From Udeniomyces pyricola (taxonomy: Eukaryota; Basidiomycota; Tremellomycetes; Cystofilobasidiales; Mrakiaceae): a stretch of 64,000 bases of DNA. The stretch spans positions 1-64,000 of the forward strand of contig BCIK01000006.1 of NCBI GenBank assembly GCA_039545295.1, in the 5' to 3' direction. The stretch's first letter is position 1, and every line of letters starts with the position of its first letter. A program made the translations under genes and the position numbers. Below, piece after piece: positions 1-15,135 of the stretch. The notes beneath the pieces were generated by a model. It worked only from the letters and a program-made list of their open reading frames with translations, had not been told where the DNA came from and did no database searches.

Positions 1-106
1 CTCCCCCTCGATGCTTCTGGACATGTTTGGAGACCATGTTGGCACGCACTCTCGGTCTTGGTTGGTGTTCCTGTTCGAACATCGATCGAGTCGAATTCGC
101 ATATAC
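1..106 (+). repeat. Left arm of a 106-bp inverted repeat (cut by window edge)
   Basis: Positions 1-106 match the reverse complement of 13263-13368 with a single mismatch (position 96, T here against G in the other copy). The match stops cleanly at 106/13263; the flanks do not resemble each other. It may run further left, outside the window. Both copies lie in gene-poor spacers, not in a gene model. Short frames through it give the same peptide in both copies, but nothing recognisable. Could be a fragment of a dispersed element or a recent segmental copy. Confidence 0.9.
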
Positions 107-1197
107 TACAAACCCTTCCGGGGGGGGGGGCTTTGGCACACCCGGGCTGAGTCGAATAAGAATCCCTCTTTTTGGGACTATCCGCCTGACACGTCCTTTA
201 CGCCCCAACGACACCCTCGTACGTACGCACGTACACCCTAAACAAGAACAAAACAAAGAGATTCATTCCCCGACGTATCAACTTATCATCTTCAGCCCAT
301 CATCTCCATCAAAAAAACGCTTCAGCTCACACCGATCAGTCCTATCGTCCCTCAACACAAAGACGAATCAAACAATGCAGATGTCAATCGATTCGGCGGG
401 CCGATGCAATGTCTTCTTCCTTTCTTTTTCTTTTCTTCTTCTTTTTCTTAGACGGTTGGCAAAGGCACTGCGTGCATCGATCCCAGAAGCGGCTTTGCTC
501 CTCTATATATTCGAGTAGGAGTCGTCGTCATCATCGTCACTTTGTTCAGAAGGTTCCACTCCCATAGATTCGAGGTGATCAAGCCAAAATATCCTAAACA
601 GTAACAGAGCAAAGAAAGAAAAAGAAAGAAAAAAAAAAGCAAAAGAGGGAAGGGAAAGTAGAAAGACCGAAACAAGTACACGATCCTTTGTTTTGTTCCA
701 TATGCCTTTTTTTGACAACAATCGAGAGAGACGGCCATTGGGGTTTTTTTTTTTTTTTGAACGGGCTGTCTCTTGAGACTCGAGAGAATGAGAACAAAAT
801 AAAAGAAAGAAGAAGAGAAGGATAGAAAAGGGCAGAACGGGAGTTCGAGTGATAGAAAGTCAAAAGAAACGAACGTGAGGGAAAAGAGAGAGAAAGAAAT
901 AGACCAAGGAAAGGGTTGATGTAAAGTAAACGAGAAAGAGAGAAAGAAGCCAAAGGAAGAAGAGAACAAACAGAAGACAGAGATAGTACATGGGAGGGAC
1001 GGGGAGTAAAGCAATAAAGAAGATGACCCCACTACCGGCCACATCATGATCACCTTCGGTTCATTAGCATTACCCCTCTCNAGGNANCCNACTTTNTNNC
1101 NCCNTCCCCCCCCCCCCCCCCCTTTCCACCCGGTTTTCTCTCACCATGCAATTGGATTTCCTTTCTTTCCTCAGCGAACCCAGCAAGCAGGCCTTCA
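107..1197. other. Intergenic spacer left of PRP2; low complexity, with Ns
   Basis: No supportable gene. The plus strand holds long purine-rich stretches (about 600-1000), so the long frames here are low-complexity artefacts. Nine isolated N bases lie between 1081 and 1104, followed by a run of 17 C (1106-1122). The right part should include the 3' untranslated region of the minus-strand PRP2 gene ending at 1198. Confidence 0.6.
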
Positions 1198-6415
<5,218 letters not shown>

Positions 6416-6849
6416 GATAGGAAAGGGAACGACCACGCGTGAGGAGAAAGGGATGTGGAAAAGGTGAGATGATGGTGTTCAGAATGAGGCCGAAGGTCCC
6501 ACCTGCTGGGACAAGTTGGGATGGAGGCCGAAGCTGATCATCCTTCAAGGCTGTGAAAGGCTGTGTGAGACTCCTGTGATCATCTAAAGATAACAGGCCT
6601 CGTGATCATTACTTACGACTCCAATTAATCACAATAACTGCTCTCATTCCGTTTCCTCTTGATCATCTCCATTATAATCATCAGCTTTCCCACAATCTCC
6701 CCCTCCTGGCCCCTCTCTTCTCACATCTCCCGCCTCAACAGAACACCGTCTCGTCACTCGCACAGTCAACCCCCACGGCTTTCTCCCACCATCCCTCTTC
6801 AGAGACTTTACTTATCACCAACACCCCAAAGGGAACCAACCGACTAACC
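6416..6849. promoter_or_regulatory. Divergent promoter region between PRP2 and YVC1-like gene
   Basis: A 434-bp spacer between two start codons facing apart, so it must hold both 5' untranslated regions and promoters. The right part (about 6640-6845) is pyrimidine-rich on the plus strand, as often seen upstream of fungal start codons. I see no clear TATA box or named operator. Confidence 0.5.
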
Positions 6850-9800
6850 ATGCCCCGCGGCAATTCGTCTCGATCGCGTTCCGTCGACCCAGAACGTTCT
6901 CCTCTCCTACCCAAAACAAGCCCAACCCAAGACGAGCTTAAAGCCATCGACGTATTCACCCTCATTCACCAGCTACACGAGGATGTCAAGACCATCGACT
7001 CGGCTCTCAGCTGGGAGCAACTCAACGCGCCCGGTATGTGCATTCCATCGGAGGGCTCCGAACGATTCAGACCTGTCCTTTCAGATTCCCGGGCTGACGA
7101 CGGCCCCTTGAGATCACAGACATCAATTTCACCATCATCAGACCTCTGTTGCTCAACTACACCAAGACCAAAAACCCAGCCATCAGTAAGCTGGTGTGTT
7201 TTCGTGCGCTTGACTTACACTACAGTCTTACACGCGACTGACAAGCTGTCGTCCGTCTTGCGGACCCCTCAAGTCTATGCTCTCCTCCTCAACAGGCTTC
7301 ACTTTATGCGTCTAGCCGACGCTGATCTCTCTTTCCAGGCTCTTCAGATTACTAGGGCTGACCTGTGCGAGGTCAGTCGAGTCTCATCAGCTGTCTCGCG
7401 GTAGATTAGTACGAACCTAACGAACATGCCGACTGACGCTTTCCGATGCTTCCCACTCGCTCTCTTCTCAGCTTTTGGCGATGAAGCTCACCCGAACGTT
7501 TGCAGCGACCGACCTCGAGCTCGTTGACGTCCTCAGTCGACCTTGGAATCCATTCCAAGGCGCTCCCGAATCAGCTTATGCAGCACTTGACATGGAAGAG
7601 ATCGAGGAAGACATCTCAAACAGTCTCGAGGTTAGTCGCCTGTACAGTCAGTCATCTCCGAGGAGTCCAGCTTTGGCTACATCACCTTGGTTCTGAGACC
7701 ATATTTGCTCTTATCTGCAGCTTGCTATCACGTCTCAGTCAAAACGTTTGTCATTGGTTCACTCATCTGCTTTTGCCTTGTCGAGATTCTAGCATCTTGT
7801 ATATACTCGCTAACCTTGATAAATCCTCAGATTTCCTGTCAACACAATTGCTGCAAAGATGCACAAGTGAAATCCACAGTGGTCACATCGTTTATCATGT
7901 CTCAGCTTCGTCGAAACGAGCTTTGCTCAGCGATGTCTATCGATCCAAGCGGATTCGCGACCGAGATCCCACAAACACAAAGTTGGTATATCTTCTGCGC
8001 AGCTTGCCCTAATGATACGCCTTTTCAGAAACAGCATGGTAGTTGACAACCTCATCATACATTTCTATCCCCTTTGCCTCTTTTCTGTTCAACACAGCAC
8101 CTCAGAGTCGTTTGTGTACAAGTACGAGCCGAGCACGGCTGGCTGGCTGGATACCGGCCGACTCAAGGTTCCGTACTGGCGAGACATAGTTGAACTTCTC
8201 AACCTCATCGTTCTCACCATATCATACATCGTGTGCATAAATCAAAAAAATCTCAATCACATAAACACATCCGAGGTGGTGTTTATAGCCGTCTCACTCG
8301 GCTTGACGCTCGATGAGGTAAGTGCGACTCATTGTAGTATGCGACTGGGTGCAAGACATTTTCTAACGAATGGATTTCTTGCTTGTTCAGTTCGCAGCAA
8401 CTAAGGAGCATGGCTTTTTCTTCTACAGCCAATCACTCTTCAATGGTACAGAATGTCCAATGCATCCTTTCGAAAAAGTCGGCTCCAGCTGATTCTCACC
8501 GAGTTGTTGTCTACTCGACTTATCGAACAGGGTTCGACATGTCCTTCATATTCATCTTCTTTGGCTACCTTGGCATCCGGATCCGCGCCCTCACCCATGC
8601 CGATCCCGAGTTGAGCGATCTTGCTTTCGATCTGCTTGCATGCGGAGCAGCCGTCCTCTTCCCACGCTTGGCATTCACTGTCATTCAAGGAAGTCTTCTC
8701 TTGATTGCGCTCAAAAAGATGCTTCTAGAGTCAGTTATTTTCTTACTCTTTTTCCTCGTCCCGGGTGTTTCATACCTCCTCTCATTCCGATGAGCTGTCG
8801 GTAATCTTTAATATGTCTTCCTCTCGCTCATATATTGCGTTTGCGCCTATGTTTGTCTTATTAGTTTTGCAACCTTCATGTCGTTCGCTGTGCTCTGCTT
8901 TTCCGGCATTTACTACTCTCTCCTTACGCTCGGTCATGAGACATGGACGGCCAAGTCGCTCCTCTGGCTTTTCTCTCAAATTTGGATGGGATCAGCCTAC
9001 CTCTCCTTCTCCATGAGTCGTAGTTTCCATCCTGTCAGTCAGCTCGACTGGCAAAAGGCCCGGATGGAGGGCAGGTCGATCCGTCAGAAGCTTACTGAGA
9101 TCGTCTTTTCTTTTTATCAATGGTCCTACTCTGTCTTAGATTTTCGGTACAGCCATTCTTCTGGTTTCTGTGCCTCTGTCTTCGATGTAATCATCCTGCT
9201 GATTCTGTGTATATTGACTTGGATTGCAAACTACAGGTCCGATTCTGCTCATCGGATACGCCGCGCTGTCTTCGACCCTTCTCCTCACCAGTCAGTACTC
9301 GCCTCTTGTACACATCGATCAAGATATAAAGATGTTCTAAACCAATCTGCTTACCTCGTACCCATCTGCCTCCTCCCCGCACTCACGTCTCTCTTGCAGT
9401 CTTGATCTCGATCCTCTCCAACCGATACGCGGCGGTCTCACAAAACGCTGCTCAAGAAGCTGCATTCGCTTCGACCGTCAACACGATCTCCGGCGTCAAG
9501 TCTGACGCTATCTTCTGTTACCTCATCCCGTGAGGTCGCCACGTGCTCTCGTAAACGTTGAATTTGTGCACGACTAGAGATTGAGAGGAGCTGATGGACT
9601 GATTCATCGTTTGCGTTGACTTCTTTCGACCTATTGCAATAGACTCAACATCCCCGCTGCGATGATTTTGGGACCTCTGAGCTACATCCTTACCCCTCGA
9701 GCGTTCCATCGCGTCAACGTCTTTCTCATCCGGCTCACCGTATGTCCCCTCTGTTCTGTTTGATACCTTTTTCTTCTTCTTCTTTTTTTCCAGCCATCCG

Positions 9801-10716
9801 GTGCACATCATGACGACACAAGAGAACAAGCGAACTCACTCATTTTTGGTTTTCTGGGACACTCGTCCTGTGGTTGGTTTATGATGAAGACTTTCCCGCT
9901 CCTGATTTCCATCTCGCTTTACGAACGAATGCGAGCTCGACCGAGTCGAATCACCACTAAAGCTGCTGCTGCTGTCGGTAACATCTTCGAGTACGTGTCA
10001 ACAGCCCCCCAATACCATCCATCCCCTTTCCTCTCCCTTCGAAAAAACAAAGTTCAAAGCCCGATCTCGATCTGACGAGATTGATTGCGATATTGATCGC
10101 ATCTCTTCTATCCAGTGCCATCGTTGGGACCGCCCCCGATTGGGTTGAAGAAGTCTTTTCCGAATCGCCCCTGAACAGCGCCTTCGTTGATCCCCGCTCG
10201 CCCGGACCCATCATTGCGACCGAACTCACATCGGACGAGCCTGAATCCATCGCTCCCCTCCCCGATACCACCACTACTACCAACATCAAACCAACGTCCA
10301 AAAGACCTCCTACCAAAGACGCTGGTTCTTCGACATCATCCCCTTCTGTTGCCTCCTCGACAGGGACGGCTAGGATCCCTTTGCGTCGCCATCAAACGAG
10401 TGGCGCAACGATGGGGCCCTCTTCCCCATCTTCTTTGAATTCGTACGGCACGACGTCTCTCGTGGCGACTATGGGTGGTCTCTCGAGTCCTCTCGCCAAA
10501 CTCTTTGGCCGTTCCAACGCCAAGATCGTCGAAGAGGAAGAGAGTGAGGCAAGTAAGGAGAAGGCGATCCAGAGGGAAGAAGCGTTGTTGAGGATGGAGA
10601 GGAGTGAGAGGGAAGAACTCAAGGCGACGTTGACGACGATGCAAGAGAGGCAGGAACGGATCGAGCAGTTGCTTTTGATGCTGACCAAGGATTTCAGATC
10701 AGATTCCATGAACTGA
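6850..10716 (+). CDS. YVC1: YVC1-like (TRPY) vacuolar cation/calcium channel
   Basis: Predicted 773-aa TRP-family channel; yeast Yvc1 releases vacuolar calcium. Exons: 6850-7033, 7120-7185, 7274-7371, 7472-7630, 7721-7745, 7831-7985, 8029-8038, 8106-8317, 8391-8445, 8531-8729, 8865-9033, 9140-9146, 9237-9290, 9400-9529, 9643-9739, 9890-9990, 10116-10716 (2,322 nt). The N-terminal domain has INFTIIRPLLLNY, ALLLNRLHFMRLAD and SGHIVYH. Hydrophobic segments follow (RDIVELLNLIVLTISYIV, FDMSFIFIFFGYLG, LLACGAAVLFPRLAF, FMSFAVLCFSGIYY) and the pore-side motif FHPIFGPILLIGY, then ILISILSNRYAAVSQ. The tail is Ser/Thr/Pro-rich and ends in a charged coiled coil. Exon 12 (9140-9146) is 7 nt and exactly restores FHP-IF-GP. 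The 10-nt exon 8029-8038 and the acceptor at 7274 are less certain. First in-frame ATG is 6850. Confidence 0.87.
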
Positions 10717-11710
10717 GGAAAGGGAGTGGAAAGGTCGTGGGGCACATACAAGGGCGGTGGTGGGTAGTAGTACTTGTACATGTGATGGCGTTTCATGATT
10801 ATAGCAAAGGAGCTGTGTATTCCACTTATTCCCTTTCAAGAACAAAAACCATTACCCGGACGATTCCATACTTTTTTTTTTTTACTTTTTTTTTCTTCTG
10901 TAGCTCCTGTGTCCATTCACCTTCCCTTTCTCATGCCCAAACCCTGCGTGCCGAACGTCGTTAGCTTTCTTCATGTCGCTTTCCTTTCTTGGAATCCACG
11001 ACCATATATACGTCTCATTGCTTGGATCCTATACCATGCGTCAGCCGGCCGACATGGGCCGCGAGTTGGTCTCACTCTCTATTATATCACGAGTATCAGG
11101 ACGCTCAGTAAGACAGTACACGACGATGGATCCGAATATATATACACGTTCGTGAAATGCATATATGACCGACTTCCAGGTAATAAAGAAGAAGAAGAAG
11201 AGCTTGCAGAGTGATGGTGCAAAGTGCGGTGGATGATAATGGGTATTGCAGAAAAAAAAAAAAAAAAAGAAGAGTCGAGGAATACATGATGGATCGAGGC
11301 AAAGATAGGATGATGACTACTAGGATACAATGAAGAAAGAGAATATAGGATATAATGTATATAGAGACACAGGTTGCAGTCATGGCGTACTGTTTCGTCA
11401 TGCAAAAGAGGGAAGACAAATGACCTCGATACGCCAAAAGTTGTAAGGGGTCAACGGGTAAAGAAACAAATCAAATCATCTAAGTTAAGGGACGTTATCG
11501 TGAGAATGGAGAGAAAGAAAGAAAGGCGTCATGAGTGGTAAGGACGGGATCGTGAGAAGGGGGCGTATTCTATAGATTTGAATCGTGAAGCAATTGGGCA
11601 TATCCATGCGAAAATGAGGCATGAGAGGCATGAGAGGCATGAGGTTGAAGACAGGAATGGAGAATACTAGTTGGGACGATGCATTGAAGTGTTACCGGTA
11701 AGAGGCGGAA

Positions 11711-11732
11711 GGGGGGGGGGGGGGGGGGGAGN
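11711..11732. other. G19 homopolymer with ambiguous base
   Basis: Nineteen G (11711-11729) followed by A, G and an N at 11732. Probably a sequencing or assembly weak point; the true run length is unknown. Confidence 0.8.
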
Positions 11733-13262
11733 GCAATGAGTGACGTAGATTGCTGTCTATATCATCCACCTCGAATTCCTCCTCGACGAAAAAGTCGAAG
11801 CAGACGCATGATGCCTCTTGCCGTTCAGCCACGTAAGGTGCGGTCTAAATTCCTTCTTAGATCGGTTCGAAGAGACGCCGGCTGCGCGACGTCGAGTCGG
11901 AGGAAGACGAGAGGAGGACGCTTCGACGGCCGAGGCGAGAGAGATCGCTTCAGCTCGCGCTCGGCTTTGGTTGCGTTTGGTTGTGGAGGAAGCTAAAGGA
12001 GATAAGCCTGGGGGGAAGAAGGTGACAAGTCGGAAAGAATTTGGGTCAGTTTGGCCGATGGAAAGATAGTGGATAGGATGAGAAGCGAATCAGACAAAGG
12101 GAAAGGGGCGCAGAAAGATAGGGGTCACATAGGCAGGACAGGGGGGGGGGCAAAAAAAAGGGGTGGGGGGTTTGGACGGATGAGGATATACCTGGATTGA
12201 TGGAGCAGGCTTGGGGGGCTCGTATAGGACACGATGACGCTGGTCCATCTCGCAATTCGCCAGCTGGGGTGTAGTAGCAATCTGAAAAGGCTTGCGAAGA
12301 CTTGTAGCTGTCAAGCATGCAGAGATAGTTGCGACCCATGAAGCGCGTGGGTTCGAACAAAAACGCGTCAGCCTTTTATTCGTGCATTGGTTCTGACAGT
12401 TGAGCAAACGAAGCAAAGTGAACCGACCTGCAATGGAGTCCGTCCTGCAAATGATCTTGACTAGCGATAGGCTCGAGGAGATTGCTTGTCATGGGGCAAT
12501 GGGTGATGCAAGATGGGAGGGGTTTCGAGATGGACCGGGGGCTCGAACGATGGCTCGGTGGTTTGGCGGATACATGCAAGGCCGAGGACGAGACAAGCAG
12601 AAGGAAAGCAAAGGAGCTGGAAAAGAGGTGTGGGATATACATTTCCGAAGAGTTGAATTTTGTTTTCTCAAAAAAAGACTGGAAGGGCTGGGTTCGAAGT
12701 GAAGATGCAGTCGAAGAGGCGAGAAAGTAGGGTTCGTTCGTTTATGGGAGTCGTGGGTGTCGTAACGGAGGGAAGAGAACAGAAAACCGAGCGAGGTGGA
12801 GCCGAACACAAAAGATGGAGACGAGAAAGATGGATGGAGGATGAGGATGATCGTCGAGCGGAGAGCTAGCTAGCAAAGGTCATCCTTCCGTCCTTGGGGC
12901 CGACGCAGTGGCAAGACGAGGGGGCAGGAATCCGTATCTGCACAAGACGAGAAGAGAAAAGGCTTTGATGACGAGGCAGGATCAGGGGGTTAGGAATCAG
13001 GGAGAAAAGAAAGGCAGGTTGCAAGAGAACAATTAGAGGAAGGCTTGTCTGAGATATAAAGGGGAGTTTGCCCCTGATTTCAGTTTGGCTGACCCCGTCA
13101 AACGTCACGGAGCTGCCTGCCCGACTCCCAAATCGTAGTGCTAACCCTGGTCGATCCACATTGTGCTTTTTGTTTGGTAGCCGACGAGAGTGAAAAGCAA
13201 CTGATCAGGACGAGATCGGTGTGGTCACTGCAAAATCCGGCACAAAGCTGGTAGAAGGTCTG

Positions 13263-13368
13263 GTATATGCGACTTCGACTCGATCGATGTTCGAACAGGA
13301 ACACCAACCAAGACCGAGAGTGCGTGCCAACATGGTCTCCAAACATGTCCAGAAGCATCGAGGGGGAG
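13263..13368 (-). repeat. Right arm of the 106-bp inverted repeat
   Basis: Reverse complement of 1-106 with one mismatch. This copy sits inside the window, so its right border is set only by the end of the other copy at position 1. It lies in the repeat-bearing gap between the YVC1-like and RING-like genes, next to a purine-rich tract starting at 13369. Confidence 0.9.
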
Positions 13369-13588
13369 GAAGGGGAGTATGAGGGGCAAGATGAGGGGCA
13401 GTATGAGGGGGGAAGATGAGGGGAAACAGGCACAAGCCGGAGAGGCCGAGAGGAGAGGGGAGAGGAGGAGAGAGGAGAGGAAAGGAGAGGAGAACAAGAC
13501 GACCTGTTGTGACGATGTGAACAAACGAACGACGAGTCAGCAACCCGGTCCCATCTAGCGCTCTGTATGCATGCGTGTGTACGTGCGC

Positions 13589-13655
13589 GTGCAGGCGTGC
13601 GAGTGTGCGTGCGTGTGCAGGCGTGCGAGTGTGCGTGCGAGTGCAGGCGTGCGAT
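13589..13655 (+). repeat. 26-bp G/T-rich minisatellite, about 2.6 copies
   Basis: A unit beginning GTGCAGGCGTGCG recurs at 13589, 13615 and 13641, a period of exactly 26 bp, with a last partial copy. It continues an alternating GT/GC tract starting near 13565. Units are tandem without unique spacers, so it is not a CRISPR array. Confidence 0.85.
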
Positions 13656-13900
13656 GAAGGAAGGAAGGGCAAAAGGGGGGTGAATCAGGCAAAACGAGGC
13701 TGGCAAGCCCCAAAAGAAATGGCAAAAAGGAAGAGAAAAGGACAAAAGAGCGACCGGTTCCCGAAAGAACCGACAGCCTCGCGCCCTCACTCTTCCCCCG
13801 CCGTGGAGGGTGCGACCCCTCCAGCTCTGTCGTCTCGGCATGGTCGATAGGACGGGGAGAGAATAAAAAGTTGAAGTCATCATGTAAAGGAGAGTGGGCA

Positions 13901-13951
13901 GTGGGCAGTGGGTGGTGAGGAGTAGGCGGTGGGCAGTGGGTGGTGAGGAGT
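13901..13951 (+). repeat. 28-bp tandem repeat, two copies
   Basis: An identical 23-mer (starting GTGGGCAGTGGGTGG) occurs at 13901-13923 and 13929-13951, a 28-bp period. Its G-runs could form a G-quadruplex. No gene overlaps it. Confidence 0.8.
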
Positions 13952-15135
13952 GGGAGAGAGGGTGGCAGACATCGGTGGTCTGGCAACAAGAAAGGACATC
14001 ATCAGGACACTCACATGATGCATGGCGCATGATATATGGCCCATGGTGCATGACATATGACGCATGGTGTCCGAGCCGCATAGCTCATACACTCGCCACT
14101 CGTCGCTCGTGTCGTCTGCCGTCGTACTGAAAGAAAGAAGGAAAAGAAGAACTAGAGATAGGGATAGAACAAAGCCAAAGCCAAACCCAAAGCCAAAGCG
14201 AGTCAGCATCTTTTTCTCTCTCTCTTTCTTATAGCAGTCGCAGTAGCAGTAGCAGCAGCAGTAGTGGTAAGAGTAGTATCAGAGAACCAGGTATCGTCAA
14301 CGACGCTCATGCCCCTTTTGGGGGCAGAGCAGCCTGCAGACGGCACTTCCTGTTGCAATTTTTGGTGTGTATCGTCCTTCGTATGAATGTATGCGTGTAT
14401 GTGTGTATGTGTGTGCGGGAAGGGGGGGGGTTGTGTGTCGATAGGGGAGCGAGATTTAAGAAAGGGTACGTACGAGGTTGAGGGAGGATCGGGTGTGGTC
14501 GAGATATATGGATGAGGAAGAGAAAGAGAGAGATGGAGGAGAAGTGAGATGATCTGCGACGGATGGAAGGTAGGAAAGGGGAGGGGGATCCCATTCAAAA
14601 AGGGACGAAAAGGAACTTCATCATCTTCGATCATCCCATCATCATCAAGCATCACGCCCTTGCACAGCTTTCTTGATCATGGAATTCTAGTCACGTGGCG
14701 TATTCGAAACGATTGTCTGCTGTGCGCACCCAAGTCGGCCGGCGGTGGTCGGTGGTCTTCAACGATGCCCCGTCTCTCGTGATAACACGCTTTCTCTGAT
14801 CTTTTACATATGTAGTTTGTGTAGTAGGAGACGTATCTGACCACCGAGTCTAATGCCATGAATGAATATATAATGTCAATCTCTTGAGAGATCTTGGTGC
14901 GAGATACAAGTCGGGACAGGGGAAGAAGGGGGGAGGGGGGACATGATTGGTTATGTGTCGATGCAAAGGCACTATTACAAAAGACAAGAAGAAGAGACTG
15001 AACAAAGTAGAAAAAAAAAAAAAGGGAAAAGGAAACAAGTTAGACAACCATGGAACAGGTATGCATATGAGGAGGGGGAAGGGGGGGGGGCAAAAAAAAA
15101 AGCATATATATATATTGCCTCTTGAGCTTTGCCCT

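Larger units (their letters stand above)
10717..15135. other. 4.4 kb gene-poor gap between convergent genes; repeats, no resolved gene
   Basis: The largest spacer in the window. It holds the right arm of the inverted repeat (13263-13368), two short minisatellites, G/A-rich and CATG-rich degenerate tracts (13385-13500, 14010-14075), a run of 19 G with an N (11711-11732) and several G-run plus A-run junctions (12140-12160, 15075-15100). Between about 11740 and 12650 and around 14230-14650 there are stretches open in several frames on both strands, some flanked by splice-like signals (for example minus-strand 12287-12198 and 12010-11830). None carries a recognisable domain and the strands contradict each other, so I do not call a gene. 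A small lineage-specific gene or long non-coding RNA cannot be excluded. Confidence 0.55.

Noticed and set aside
448..1053. 201-aa minus-strand frame, Phe/Ser/Leu-rich
   Set aside because: Antisense of a purine-rich non-coding tract; no motif and no splice support.
12340..12370. GGTTCGAAC word resembling a tRNA T-loop
   Set aside because: No matching acceptor stem, D-arm or anticodon arm could be drawn around it.
13589..13655. Possible CRISPR array
   Set aside because: Units are directly tandem with no unique spacers, and the genome is eukaryotic.
13098..14081. 327-aa minus-strand frame
   Set aside because: It crosses the 26-bp minisatellite, degenerate CATG and purine tracts and the inverted-repeat arm; His/Thr/Ser low-complexity with no domain.
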